Assembly (NCBI GenBank): GCA_964520325.1 | Contig: CAZFOB010000005.1 | Coordinates: 124,001 to 188,000, forward strand | DNA from: CAZFOB01 sp964520325 | Lineage (GTDB): Bacteria > Actinomycetota > JAICYB01 | Direction of reading: 5' to 3' | DNA: 64,000 bases | In this document: one piece after another, positions 7,911 to 16,824 of the stretch | How positions within the stretch are numbered: position 1 is the first letter of the stretch | How the letters are laid out: each line of letters opens with the position of its first letter | Made by a program: the position numbers and the translations under genes | Notes under the pieces: model-generated | Told to the model about the DNA's origin: nothing | The model's input: the letters and a program-made list of their open reading frames with translations, nothing else | Database searches by the model: none

Positions 7911-8945
7911 ATGTCGCTTCCCACGAGCGCACTCGCGATGCAGGAGGCCGCGCGCGAGCGGATGTCGGCCGTCGCCTATGCGTTCTACTCGTCCGGCTCC
8001 TTCGCGGAGACGAGCGTGGCGGAGTCGGTCGCGTCCTGGTCGAGGTGGTACGTGCGTCCGAGGATGGGTATCGACGTGCGCGGCATCAGCATCGCGACGA
8101 CCGTGCTCGGCACGCCCATCACCGTGCCGGTGATGACCGCGCCCTGCGGGTTCAACAAGCTCGCGCACGCCGACGGCGAGTTCGCCGTCGCTCGCGCGTG
8201 CGCCGCCGCCGGCACCATCCAGGTGCTGTCGTCCGCATCGGGGATACCGCCCGAAGAGGTTGCGAGCGTGAGCGACGCGCCCAAGTGGTACCAGCTCTAC
8301 GCGGCCAACGACGAAGCCATCACCGACGAGCGCGTGGCGAGAGCTGAGTCTGCCGGATTCCAGGCCGTCGTCATCACTGTCGACACACCGATGCTCGGTA
8401 TCCGCTATCAGGGTCTCGCCGACCCCGGCGCGTTCTTCGAGGAGCTCACCAACGCCGGCGTGATCTTTCCGGTCCAGACGTTCTGCGAGCGACTCGACTG
8501 GACCGAGATCGAACGCATCGCCTCGAAGACCAAGCTTCCGGTCGTGCTCAAGGGCGTCCTTCATCCGGAGGACGCGCGTCTGGCACCAGAGCACGGTGCG
8601 AGCGCGGTCATCGTCAGCAACCACGGTGGACGACAGATGGACGGTTCGATCCCGCCGGCGCTCGCCCTCCCCGGCGTTGTCGAAGCAGCAGCCGGCCGCA
8701 TCGAGGTCTACGTCGACGGAGGCGTCCGCACCGGCGTCGACGTGCTGCGCGCCCTGGCGTTGGGCGCCAGAGCCGTCCTGTTGGGACGTCCGTACCTGTG
8801 GGCGCTCGCGATCGACGGCGAGAACGGTGTGCGTGAGCTGCTCGAACGCTTCAGGGCCGAGGTCACGAATGCCATGGCGCTGGCCGGGCAGACCGACGCC
8901 ACCAACATCGACCCGAGCATCATCGTGCGGTCCGACCGGATCTGA
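7911..8945 (+). CDS. FMN-dependent alpha-hydroxy-acid oxidising enzyme
   Basis: A 344-residue TIM-barrel flavoprotein of the lactate oxidase/glycolate oxidase/lactate monooxygenase family, oxidising a 2-hydroxyacid to a 2-oxoacid. The C-terminal FMN and active-site signature is present (SNHGGRQMDGS with the catalytic His and Arg, then VYVDGGVRTGVDVLRALALG and LLGRPYLWALA). The N-terminal region has YVRPRM and the FMN-binding PVMTAPCGFNKLAH segment. It follows the beta-hydroxyacid dehydrogenase by 2 nt, so the two likely act on related small acids. Exact substrate not determined. Confidence 0.9.
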   Translation: MSLPTSALAMQEAARERMSAVAYAFYSSGSFAETSVAESVASWSRWYVRPRMGIDVRGISIATTVLGTPITVPVMTAPCGFNKLAHADGEFAVARACAAAGTIQVLSSASGIPPEEVASVSDAPKWYQLYAANDEAITDERVARAESAGFQAVVITVDTPMLGIRYQGLADPGAFFEELTNAGVIFPVQTFCERLDWTEIERIASKTKLPVVLKGVLHPEDARLAPEHGASAVIVSNHGGRQMDGSIPPALALPGVVEAAAGRIEVYVDGGVRTGVDVLRALALGARAVLLGRPYLWALAIDGENGVRELLERFRAEVTNAMALAGQTDATNIDPSIIVRSDRI

Positions 8946-8959
8946 GGCACGATAGTCCG

Positions 8960-9790
8960 ATGCGGCGGGGAACTGTTCTTCTCATGTGCGTCGCGCTGCT
9001 CGCCGCCCTCGGCCAGCCTGCGCTCGAAGCAGACGACGGCCTCCCGATCGCGATGTCCGAGTTCGAGGAGTGCGTCGGTGTGGTGCCGCACGTGCCCACC
9101 AACCCGACGCGAACAACGATCACGGCGAATATCGTCGTCGCTCTCGACGGCGTGACCGTCGCGGACGCGAAGAAGGTCGTGGCCAAGGCGAGCTCCGGCT
9201 ACGCGCCAGGACTTGTTCCCCAGTTGACTCCCGACATCAAGATCAAGGTCGTCGCGTACCACGACCTGACGAGCAAGCTGAAGGGCAACGAAGTCACCGG
9301 CTTCGTCGTAGAAGAAAACCCCATTGGCAAGGACCTGATGTCACAGATGATCCGGTACTACCGTGCCAAGTACCCGAAGTTGAAACGGCACCACGTGCAC
9401 CTCCTCACGTCGAAGGACATCTCGGGGGCTCCGTACGGCAAGGCGGTCGCCGGCATCGCCAACTGCATCGGCGGGATCGGTACGCCGTACGGATACGCGA
9501 TCACCGAGATAACGAAAGCGAAGCCCATCGACATCGGACCGCTCGCCGCCGTCAGCAACGTCGATGCGAAGAACATGGCTCACGAGATGGGTCACGTGTT
9601 CGGCGCGCATCACCATTACTCGAATTGCGTCGAGGATCTTCCGACTGGGCTCGCGGCTCAGACGACCGACGTCTGCTCGACCATGTGGCCCGAGCTCAGC
9701 CTCCTGAGCCTCCACTTCAGCGCGGCCGAAGTCCTGGCGATCCGCGGGTACGCCGAAGCGCATATCGCCAAGACGAACCCGCTGCGGTAA
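8960..9790 (+). CDS. Secreted metzincin-like zinc metalloprotease
   Basis: A 276-residue protein with a signal peptide (about residues 1-24, ending near ALEA). Residues 208-218 spell HEMGHVFGAHH, the full HExxHxxGxxH zinc motif of metzincins, and a Met-turn candidate follows (CSTMWPE, Met242). Cys pairs around the active site suggest disulfides. It is therefore a predicted exported zinc-dependent endopeptidase resembling the reprolysin (M12B) group. The family beyond the metzincin level and its substrate are unknown. It is 14 nt downstream of the hydroxyacid oxidase but may be separately expressed. Confidence 0.8.
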   Translation: MRRGTVLLMCVALLAALGQPALEADDGLPIAMSEFEECVGVVPHVPTNPTRTTITANIVVALDGVTVADAKKVVAKASSGYAPGLVPQLTPDIKIKVVAYHDLTSKLKGNEVTGFVVEENPIGKDLMSQMIRYYRAKYPKLKRHHVHLLTSKDISGAPYGKAVAGIANCIGGIGTPYGYAITEITKAKPIDIGPLAAVSNVDAKNMAHEMGHVFGAHHHYSNCVEDLPTGLAAQTTDVCSTMWPELSLLSLHFSAAEVLAIRGYAEAHIAKTNPLR

Positions 9791-9831
9791 GAGTTCGGCG
9801 TCCGTCCGTCGGGGGAGAACCCCAGAACTCC

Positions 9832-10863
9832 CTACGCGCCGAGCTCCAGCATGAACTCGAGCAGCGAACGGTCGCGCGTCCCGAGGTTCATCACCGTCGC
9901 GCCACTTGTCTTCCACGCTTCGAAGCGCTCAGCGATGCGCTCGCGTGGACCAACGAGACACGTTGCATCGGCGAGCTCGTCGGGAACAGCGGCTACAGCT
10001 TCCTTCTTCTTGCCGTCCAGGAAGAGGTCTTGGATCTCTTTCGCCGCAGCCTCGAAGCCGTAACGGCACGCGAGATCGTTGTAGAAGTTGCGTCCGCGTG
10101 CGCCCATCCCGCCGATGTAGAGCGCAAGGCCGGGCTTCACGAATCCCAGTGCGCCCTCGATGTCGTCGGTCTCGATCACGGCGCAGCCGACGATGAGGTC
10201 GAACTCCGATGACGGCTGCCGATCCGAAGACCGTCGCGAGAAGCCGTCCTTGATGGGATCGGTGAAGACGTCAGAGCGGTAGGGATTGAAGAACGCCGGA
10301 AGCACGCCGTCCGCGATCTCGCCGGCGAGCGCGATGTTCTTCGGGCCGATGGCCGCAATGACCACGGGTATGTCGGCACGAGGGTGGAGTATCGACTTGA
10401 GGGGTTTCCCCAAGCCGGTCGCACCTGGGCCGGAGAAGGGGATCTGGTAGTGCTCGCCGGAGAACTCAAGAGGCTTTTCGCGTTTCCAGATCGCTCGCAG
10501 GATCTCGACGTACTCACGCGTCTTGACCAACGGCTTGCCGTACGGCACACCGTGCCAGCCCTCAACGACCTGGGGGCCGGACAACCCGATCCCGCAGATG
10601 AAGCGGCCGCCGGAAAGGGCGTCGATCGTGGCCGCGGTCATCGCCGTCATAGCCGGGGAGCGCGCGGGCATCTGCATGATCCCTGTTGCGAGCTTGATGT
10701 TCTTGGTGTGCGCGCCCATCCAGACCAGCGGCGAGATCGCGTCCGAGCCGTAGGCCTCGGCCGTCCATATCGAATGCAACCCGAGATCGTCGGCGAGCTT
10801 GGCCTGTGCGACGTGATCGTCGATGCCGGCTCCGGAGTAACCGACCTGCGTCCCGAATTTCAT
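9832..10863 (-). CDS. LLM-class F420-dependent oxidoreductase
   Basis: A 343-residue luciferase-like monooxygenase-fold protein. MKFGTQVGYSG, the barrel strand WTAEAYGSDAISPLVWMGA, ATGIMQMPARSPAMTAM, and RFICGIGLSGPQVVEGWHG are typical of the actinobacterial F420-dependent LLM subfamily. It probably transfers hydride between F420 and an unknown substrate. Start 10863 was preferred over longer in-frame starts because a strong Shine-Dalgarno (AGGGAGG) lies 5 nt upstream and MKFG is the family N-terminus. It converges on the metzincin gene across a 41-bp gap and diverges from the CAP-domain gene. Confidence 0.9.
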   Translation of the reverse strand: MKFGTQVGYSGAGIDDHVAQAKLADDLGLHSIWTAEAYGSDAISPLVWMGAHTKNIKLATGIMQMPARSPAMTAMTAATIDALSGGRFICGIGLSGPQVVEGWHGVPYGKPLVKTREYVEILRAIWKREKPLEFSGEHYQIPFSGPGATGLGKPLKSILHPRADIPVVIAAIGPKNIALAGEIADGVLPAFFNPYRSDVFTDPIKDGFSRRSSDRQPSSEFDLIVGCAVIETDDIEGALGFVKPGLALYIGGMGARGRNFYNDLACRYGFEAAAKEIQDLFLDGKKKEAVAAVPDELADATCLVGPRERIAERFEAWKTSGATVMNLGTRDRSLLEFMLELGA

Positions 10864-10907
10864 ATGGCCTCCCTTTTGATCGACGTCCGGATTGGCGTAA
10901 GCCCAGC

Positions 10908-12026
10908 ATGAGTCCGCGAGGACGCTTTGAGCAAAGCCGGACGGAAGTTCCTTCACAATCGCGCTTTCGGCGGGCATCGTGGGTGTGGATGCCCTTCCGA
11001 CGTGCGCTCCTCGCGGCAGCCGTCATCGTACTGGTATCCGCACCGCTGCTTTCCGGGAAGCAGGCGTTCGCGACCGAGCCGTCCGCCGAATCGCAAGTGA
11101 TGAGCTTCATCAACGCGGCCCGCACGGACCGCCTTGCGGTCCATTCGGGACTGCTCGCGGTGGCCCGTGACCACTCGCGTGCCATGGCGTCCCGCGGCAG
11201 TCTCGACCACAACGACGCCGACGCCCGGATCAGCAACGCGGCCCCCGATCCGATGGAGATCAACGGCGCGCCGGACGACGGCACGCCACCGGCGTCCTGG
11301 TGCGAAAACGTCACGTACACGATGGGTGTGCCCGAGAGCCAAGCTTCGCGGCGGATCTACGACCAGTGGAAGGGCTCCGGCGCACACGGTCGGTGCATGA
11401 ACGACACGCGACGCAACGTCGGAGCAGTCGGGATCTACTACGACGGACAAACGTGGTGGGCCACGTTCATCGCCACCGTCGACAACACACCGCCGGGCGC
11501 ACCGCCGCCCGCTCCCGCCGCCGATCGCGAATCGCCGTCGGCCGCACCGACACAGGCGCCCGCCGCCACCACCAAGGCCGAGTCCACCGAGTCTGCCGGC
11601 AGGGAATCAGGATCCGATCGCACGACCGAGCAACCCGAAGCGAGCCCGGGCGGATTGATCAAGTCGATCGACCAAGCGCCCGTCGCGGCCACCGATACAC
11701 AGCCCCGATCTAGAGAAATCACCTTGCCATCCGAAGCGCCGGTCACCGTCCAGGCGACGGTGAACCATCCCGGCCGAACATCGTCTCTCGAAGGCGCCGC
11801 GCCGCCGATGTCCGGCGAGTCCGAACCGATCGTGTTGCTCGGCTACGGCTGGCGGGAGCTCGCAGCCGTCGCCGCGCTGCTACTGCTCGCGACCCTCGTG
11901 CTCCAGAGGTCGATCGGGCTCGGACGACGCCTCCCGGTCCGCGGTGGCCCGACCGAAGTGGAACGACGTGATGACGTAGCCCTCCCGGAAATAGAACCGG
12001 TGGGCGCCGGTGCGGCTCGTGCCTGA
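10908..12026 (+). CDS. Exported CAP/SCP-domain protein with C-terminal membrane anchor
   Basis: A 372-residue protein. A signal sequence lies at about residues 28-55 (MPFRRALLAAAVIVLVSAPLL); the real start could be the internal GTG at 10983 or ATG at 10989. Next comes a CAP domain (~60-190) with VMSFINAARTD, DHSRAMASRGSLDHN, WCENVTYTM, HGRCMNDTRRNVGAVGIYY. A Pro/Ala/Thr/Ser-rich linker follows, then a transmembrane helix (WRELAAVAALLLLATLVL) and a basic cytoplasmic tail. Such proteins are exported and of unknown function. The last 147 bp overlap the convergent acetyltransferase gene. Confidence 0.78.
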   Translation: MSPRGRFEQSRTEVPSQSRFRRASWVWMPFRRALLAAAVIVLVSAPLLSGKQAFATEPSAESQVMSFINAARTDRLAVHSGLLAVARDHSRAMASRGSLDHNDADARISNAAPDPMEINGAPDDGTPPASWCENVTYTMGVPESQASRRIYDQWKGSGAHGRCMNDTRRNVGAVGIYYDGQTWWATFIATVDNTPPGAPPPAPAADRESPSAAPTQAPAATTKAESTESAGRESGSDRTTEQPEASPGGLIKSIDQAPVAATDTQPRSREITLPSEAPVTVQATVNHPGRTSSLEGAAPPMSGESEPIVLLGYGWRELAAVAALLLLATLVLQRSIGLGRRLPVRGGPTEVERRDDVALPEIEPVGAGAARA

Positions 12027-12362
12027 GTCGAGCGTCACCCGATCGCATCCCGCACGCTTCGCAACCTCGCCGACATAGGCGTTCAGCTCCCTCCCGAATC
12101 CGCAACAACGGTGCTCGCTGCTCGTCACCAGGTCGTCGACGTACAGGACGCGTCCGTGGATGAAGTTCGTCAGGACGCGGTAGCCACCGACCGCGCGGCA
12201 GGCGCCTTCATCGAAGAGCGCGACCACTCGATAGCCATCGGGATGCCCTTGCGCGTAGCGTCCGCGGAACTGCTCGAGTGACAGCTCGTCGCGGAGCTCA
12301 TGCAGGACGGGGTAGATCTCGTCGAGACGAGGATCATCGGGTCCGAGCTCAACGATCTCCAT
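11880..12362 (-). CDS. GNAT-family N-acetyltransferase
   Basis: A 160-residue protein with the GNAT fold. VDDLVTSSEHRCCGFGRELNAYV corresponds to the acetyl-CoA pyrophosphate-binding segment, although the usual R/QxxGxG/A reads RCCGFG, and CDRVTLDSGTSRTGAHRFYFREGYV matches the terminal strands. The start at 12362 gives MEIVEL; a TTG nine bases upstream is possible. The substrate is unknown. The C-terminal ~48 codons run antisense through the CAP gene, an unusually long convergent overlap. Confidence 0.82.
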   Translation of the reverse strand: MEIVELGPDDPRLDEIYPVLHELRDELSLEQFRGRYAQGHPDGYRVVALFDEGACRAVGGYRVLTNFIHGRVLYVDDLVTSSEHRCCGFGRELNAYVGEVAKRAGCDRVTLDSGTSRTGAHRFYFREGYVITSFHFGRATADREASSEPDRPLEHEGREQ

Positions 12363-12377
12363 GGTGTGCAACCGGCC

Positions 12378-12821
12378 TTAGTGCGGTTGGAACGAGCCAC
12401 GCATGCCGGAGTCGCGGTGGTAACGGCAGTAGAACTCGTAGCGCGACTCCGCACCGATCTCGACCTCGATGCTCTTCGAGGCACCGGGCGCAAGCTCTTC
12501 GTCGACATCGAGATCGGGCGCAGTGAAGGTATGCGTGGCCGCGCCCTCGTTCTTGAGCTCGATCTTCGCTGTGCCGGCTCCGGGTGACTTGATATTGGTC
12601 GGCTTGAAGTAGAAGTCATCGAGCTCCATCTCCGCCTCGAAGTCCTCGGTGGTGAAGGTCTCCGTGCCGTGGTCGCTCGTCTCCGAGCTCGCCTCCGGGC
12701 TGGCTGCGTCGGTCGGAGCTTCGGGCACAGTGATGTCGCCTTCGCCCTCACCCGTGCTGCATCCGCTGGAGCCGACGAGCACGAGCAACGCGAGTAAGGC
12801 TCCAACAGCGGGCTTGCGCAT
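12378..12821 (-). CDS. Cupredoxin-like copper-binding lipoprotein
   Basis: A 147-residue exported lipoprotein. The signal peptide ends in the lipobox LVGSSGC, and an acidic linker (~25-60) precedes a plastocyanin/azurin-type domain (~65-147). Copper ligands can be assigned as His in ATHTFTAPDL and the C-terminal C-x2-H-x4-M cluster (FYCRYHRDSGMRG). It is probably an extracytoplasmic type 1 copper protein in electron transfer. The start has a clear Shine-Dalgarno (AAGGAGGA). It lies directly upstream of the GNAT gene, same strand, 15 nt apart. Confidence 0.88.
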   Translation of the reverse strand: MRKPAVGALLALLVLVGSSGCSTGEGEGDITVPEAPTDAASPEASSETSDHGTETFTTEDFEAEMELDDFYFKPTNIKSPGAGTAKIELKNEGAATHTFTAPDLDVDEELAPGASKSIEVEIGAESRYEFYCRYHRDSGMRGSFQPH

Positions 12822-12905
12822 CGAGTCCTCCTTAGTGCGGTTCAGCCCATCTTCTCATAGCGAAGATTAGCCGCGGCACGGTCACGCTGTCTACGCTTCG
12901 CCCGG

Positions 12906-12951
12906 GGTCACCGACGGCGTCACCGACGGCGTCACCACTGGCGTCACCGCG
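12906..12951. repeat. ~3.8 x 12-bp tandem repeat upstream of amidase
   Basis: Nearly identical 12-bp units (ggcgtcaccgac and variants) lie between the divergent cupredoxin and amidase genes and end 4 nt before the amidase ribosome-binding region (gaggagggg). Non-coding; it could affect leader spacing. Confidence 0.8.
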
Positions 12952-12962
12952 AGGAGGGGCGT

Positions 12963-14381
12963 ATGACGGATCAGCTCTGGAAGCTCGACGCCTGCGAGAT
13001 CGCCGATCGTGTTCGCGCCGGAACGGTCTCGGCCGCCGAGGTTCTCGACACATTCATCGAGCGCATCGAGCGACACAACGAGGAGCTCAACGCAATCGTC
13101 CATCTCGACCTCGACGGTGCGCGAGCGCAGGCGGCGGAGATCGACAGACGCGTGGCTGCGGGAGATGATCCGGGCGCTCTCGCCGGCGTGCCCGTCGGCA
13201 TCAAGGAGCTCGAGAACGTCGGAGGGTGGCCGGCGACACACGCATCGGTTCCGCACAAGGATGAGATCGCCGAGCACGACGGCGTGCAGACCGCGCGGAT
13301 CCGCAAGGCGGGTGCGGTGCTCGTCGGCCTGACGGCCTCACCCGAGTTCGGATCGACCGCGCACACGCGCACGTTCCTCCACGGAACGACCCGCAATCCG
13401 TGGAACCTCGAACAGACGCCGGGGGGATCGTCGGGTGGTTCGGCGGCCGCGGTGGCGGCTGCGATCCTTCCGATCGCATCGGGCAGCGACGGCGGCGGGT
13501 CGATCCGCATCCCGGCGTCGTACTCCGGACTCTTCGGCGCCAAAGCCACCTTCGGCCGGATCCCGAAGGGCGGTCCCGAAAGCTCGTTCACGACGTCCTA
13601 CGGTTGCTTGTCTCGCTCGGTACGCGATTCTGCTCGCTGGTGGGACTGTGTCGTCGGGACCGACGAGCGCGACCCCCATTCGCTGCCCCACCCCGGGCTG
13701 TCGTACGAAGAAGCTCTCGCGCAGCCTCCGCCCCCGGGCCTGCGCGCGGTGTGGTCGCAGGATCTGGGTTACGGAGCGTGCCGCGAAGAAGTTGCGGGCA
13801 TCACGCGGGCGGCGGCCGATGCGCTCGTCGAAGCCGCCGGGATGACGTGGACAGACGCACGCGTGGAGCTCAAGGACATGTCGGTTGCGTGGGGGCTGTT
13901 CAACCACCCGGGAACCTGGCTCGGCGTCCGCGACCATTGGCCGGACCGCGCCGAGGACTTCACGCCACCCATCCGTGGCGGGGTTGCCGACGGCGAGCGC
14001 CGCTTCACGATGCCGGAGTACGCGCGCGCGATCGAACGGCGCGATCAGAACAACGTCCTGCTCGCCGAGGTCTTCGAACAGGTCGACGTCATCATCACTC
14101 CGACGACGGCCACAACGGCCTTCCGTGCCGAGGGACCCTTGCCCGCTCAGATCGACGGACGCACCATCAAGCCCATGCACGCGATCACGTTCACCTATCC
14201 GTTCAACGTGTCGCTGCACCCGGGCTTCAGCTTGCCTTGCGGCTTCGACGCCGACGGCCTTCCCGTCGGACTGCAGATCGTCGCGCGCAGGCAACGGGAC
14301 GATCTTCTCTTTCAGCTCGCTGCGCTCTTCGAGCAGATCAGACCATGGCCGAAGATCGCGACGAACTACCGGGAGGCTTGA
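12963..14381 (+). CDS. Amidase-signature family amidase
   Basis: A 472-residue cytoplasmic serine amidase. The Ser-cisSer-Lys triad can be placed at Lys81 (GVPVGIKELENV), Ser156 (TPGGSSGGSAAAVAA) and Ser180 (GSDGGGSIRIPASYSGLFG). The C-terminal motif SLPCGFDADGLPVGLQIV is typical. It hydrolyses a carboxamide to acid and ammonia. GatB/GatC are not adjacent, so a tRNA amidotransferase role is unlikely. Its stop overlaps the start of an acyl-CoA synthetase by one base (TGATG), suggesting that the acid released is activated to a CoA thioester. A strong Shine-Dalgarno (GAGGAGGGG) precedes the ATG. Confidence 0.92.
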   Translation: MTDQLWKLDACEIADRVRAGTVSAAEVLDTFIERIERHNEELNAIVHLDLDGARAQAAEIDRRVAAGDDPGALAGVPVGIKELENVGGWPATHASVPHKDEIAEHDGVQTARIRKAGAVLVGLTASPEFGSTAHTRTFLHGTTRNPWNLEQTPGGSSGGSAAAVAAAILPIASGSDGGGSIRIPASYSGLFGAKATFGRIPKGGPESSFTTSYGCLSRSVRDSARWWDCVVGTDERDPHSLPHPGLSYEEALAQPPPPGLRAVWSQDLGYGACREEVAGITRAAADALVEAAGMTWTDARVELKDMSVAWGLFNHPGTWLGVRDHWPDRAEDFTPPIRGGVADGERRFTMPEYARAIERRDQNNVLLAEVFEQVDVIITPTTATTAFRAEGPLPAQIDGRTIKPMHAITFTYPFNVSLHPGFSLPCGFDADGLPVGLQIVARRQRDDLLFQLAALFEQIRPWPKIATNYREA

Positions 14382-16039
14382 TGCCGGCGCCCGATCGCAA
14401 CGCGTCGCCGAACATGTCCGACTACGAGGCCGAGCGCGCACGCTTCCGTCTGGACGTGCCGAAGCGCTACAACTACGTGGCCGACGTGCTCGAGCGGCGG
14501 GCCAAGGAGCACCCGAACGACCTCGCGCTGCTGTCGCTTGATGCAAACGGTGTGGAGTCCGCGCGACACACCTATCGAGAGCTCTCCCGCGAGGCCAACC
14601 GGATGGGCAACACACTCCTTCGTCTTGGCATCGGCAAGGGCGATCCGATCTTCGTCATGCTTCCGCGGATCCCGGAGTGGTACGTGGCCGTCCTCGGCGC
14701 GATCCGCATCGGTGCCATCCCGATGCCGGGGGTCGCGCTCCTCACGCCGAAGGACATCGCGTACCGGATCGAGAAGTCCGGCGCCGTCGCCGCGATCACC
14801 GACGGTGAGGGCGCAGTGAAGGTCGACCAAGCGGGCGGGGATGGCCTGCGCGTACGGATCTGCACGGGGGAGCGTCCGTCGGATAACTGGGAGGGCTTCG
14901 ACGATCTGCTGATACGCAGCTCCGACGAAACGCTCCCGGCCGACCCGACGTCATCGGACGATCCGATGCTCTTGTACTTCACCAGCGGCACCGTCGCCTA
15001 CCCGAAGATGGTGATGCACACGCAGTCGTACGCGATCGGTCACACCATCACGGCCCGCTACTGGCAAGACCTCAAGCCCGGTGACGTCCATTGGACGATC
15101 TCGGATACCGGCTGGGCCAAGGCCGCGTGGGGGAAGCTCTTCGGCCAGTGGATCCAGGGCGCCACGGTCGTGCAGATGAACATGGGCAAGCCGGACGCCG
15201 ACCTCATCCTCGACACGATCGTTCGCAACGGAGTCACGACGTTCTGTGCGCCACCCACGCTCTACCGGATGCTCGTGCTCACCGACATCAGCAAGCACGA
15301 CCTCTCCGGCTTGCGGCACTGCCTCTCGGCCGGCGAGCCGCTCAATCCCGAAGTGATCCGCATCTGGGAGCAAGGCACCGGCGGACTCACGATCTACGAC
15401 GGCTACGGGCAGACCGAGACGGTGAACCTCGTCGCGAACTACCGGTGCGTCCCGGTGCGCGCCGGGTCGATGGGCAAACCAACACCGGGATTCGACGTCC
15501 AGATCGTCGACGACGACGGGACGGCGCTTGGTGTCGGCGAGGAGGGACACATCGCCGTTCGCGTGGCGCCGCACCTCCCAACGGGGATGTTCCAGGGCTA
15601 CTGGAAGGACGACGACGCGACGGCCGCGGCGTTTCAGGGTGGCTGGTACTACACGGGCGACAAAGCCCGTCGCGACGAGGACGGCTACTTCTGGTTCGAG
15701 GGACGTTCCGACGACGTCATCACCAGTTCCGCTTACCGCATAGGACCCTTCGAGGTCGAGAGTGCGCTCGTCGAGCATCCGGCTGTCGCCGAAGCGGCCG
15801 TCGTCGGACGCGACGACCCGGAGCGCACACAGATCGTGTGCGCGTTCGTCTTGCTCGCTCCCGGCTATGAAGGGTCGGACGCCCTGGCCAAAGAGTTGCA
15901 GAACCACGTGAAGAAGACGACGGCGCCGTACAAGTATCCACGCGAGCTGCACTTCGTCGACGAGCTCCCGAAAACCGTGAGCGGGAAAATCCGGCGAACC
16001 GAGCTGCGCCAGCGCCTTCGCGACGGCGCCTACGACTAG
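14381..16039 (+). CDS. Acyl-CoA synthetase (ACSM/benzoate-CoA ligase-like AMP-binding enzyme)
   Basis: A 552-residue ANL-superfamily ligase. The adenylate P-loop is a variant (YFTSGTVAYPKMVMH instead of TSGTTGxPK). IYDGYGQTET, GWYYTGDKARRDEDGYFWFEGRSDD and the C-terminal PKTVSGKIRR, with the catalytic Lys, are all present. The order and QWIQGATVVQMN resemble medium-chain/aromatic acyl-CoA synthetases, so the likely reaction is carboxylic acid + ATP + CoA to acyl-CoA. Coupled by a 1-nt overlap to the amidase. The acid is unknown. Confidence 0.92.
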   Translation: MPAPDRNASPNMSDYEAERARFRLDVPKRYNYVADVLERRAKEHPNDLALLSLDANGVESARHTYRELSREANRMGNTLLRLGIGKGDPIFVMLPRIPEWYVAVLGAIRIGAIPMPGVALLTPKDIAYRIEKSGAVAAITDGEGAVKVDQAGGDGLRVRICTGERPSDNWEGFDDLLIRSSDETLPADPTSSDDPMLLYFTSGTVAYPKMVMHTQSYAIGHTITARYWQDLKPGDVHWTISDTGWAKAAWGKLFGQWIQGATVVQMNMGKPDADLILDTIVRNGVTTFCAPPTLYRMLVLTDISKHDLSGLRHCLSAGEPLNPEVIRIWEQGTGGLTIYDGYGQTETVNLVANYRCVPVRAGSMGKPTPGFDVQIVDDDGTALGVGEEGHIAVRVAPHLPTGMFQGYWKDDDATAAAFQGGWYYTGDKARRDEDGYFWFEGRSDDVITSSAYRIGPFEVESALVEHPAVAEAAVVGRDDPERTQIVCAFVLLAPGYEGSDALAKELQNHVKKTTAPYKYPRELHFVDELPKTVSGKIRRTELRQRLRDGAYD

Positions 16040-16824
16040 CTCTTCTTTCGCCGAGGCGGCTTGCGCTTCTTCGTGGCCGCGGCCTTCGCGGCTGCGGCAC
16101 TGAGCTGCGCGTGACGACGAAGAGCGAAGACGGCGGCCCCGACGATCGGAACGGTTGCGAGCGCGAGCCACCGGATCGCGCGCGTCCACGGCTGTGTCCC
16201 TCCGACGGTACGACCGAGCAGTCCATCGAGCGAGTCTTCATCGATCGGCGCTTGGGCGAGGACATCGGGGTCCGCCTGTCCGATGCCGGAGGGGAGGTCT
16301 TCGCGTTCGACGTCCGGGACGGTGAGCGGTTCGAGCGTGAGCGGCGTTGCCATCGTCGAAGGCGTTGTCGTCGGCAGAGGTACAGCAGTGGTCGCGACAG
16401 TGCCCGGCGATGCGCCCGCCCCACGGGTCGCTCTCGGCGACGCGGTGGCGGCGACCGCCCCAGATGGTGCCGAGGCCTCGACGATCAAGCGCGAGACGTG
16501 TCCACGTTCGCGGTGCGGATCGCAGTAGAGAAGGAAGCTCCCGACTTTGTCGAGCTTCGGAGTCGTGTAGGTTTGCCCCTGAAGGATCGCTCCCGAATGG
16601 ATGTCCAGCTCGTCGACCTCGACGGTGTGCGGCGGGAATATGCCTTGGACGATCGTGAAGACGATCTGATCGCCTTTGGACACGACGAGCCTCTTGCGAT
16701 CCTTGGTCGTGGCGTCCTCGAAGTAGTAGTTGCCGACAGAGACGTTCCTCGACCTCGCGAAGGCCGGCGCACTTGCAAGCAGCATGATCAGAGCAGCGCC
16801 GAACAGCACGAACGCTCGTTTCAC
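16036..16824 (-). CDS. Exported cupredoxin-domain protein with C-terminal anchor
   Basis: A 262-residue protein. It has a signal peptide (1-25), a cupredoxin-like domain (~27-125) with PPHTVEVDELDIHSG and FLLYCDPHRERGHVSRLIV, then a Pro/Thr/Ala-rich linker, a transmembrane helix (~222-240) and a Lys/Arg-rich tail. The copper cluster reads C-x2-H-x4-H, so the usual axial Met appears replaced by His or absent; copper binding is probable but altered. The GTG start overlaps the upstream DUF2231 gene by 4 bp (GTGA). Role inferred: membrane-tethered electron carrier or copper protein. Confidence 0.75.
   Translation of the reverse strand: MKRAFVLFGAALIMLLASAPAFARSRNVSVGNYYFEDATTKDRKRLVVSKGDQIVFTIVQGIFPPHTVEVDELDIHSGAILQGQTYTTPKLDKVGSFLLYCDPHRERGHVSRLIVEASAPSGAVAATASPRATRGAGASPGTVATTAVPLPTTTPSTMATPLTLEPLTVPDVEREDLPSGIGQADPDVLAQAPIDEDSLDGLLGRTVGGTQPWTRAIRWLALATVPIVGAAVFALRRHAQLSAAAAKAAATKKRKPPRRKKS

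Noticed and set aside
9791..9831. Bidirectional terminator between the convergent metzincin and LLM genes
   Set aside because: Only a weak interrupted gagttc/gaactc pairing with a long loop; not convincing.
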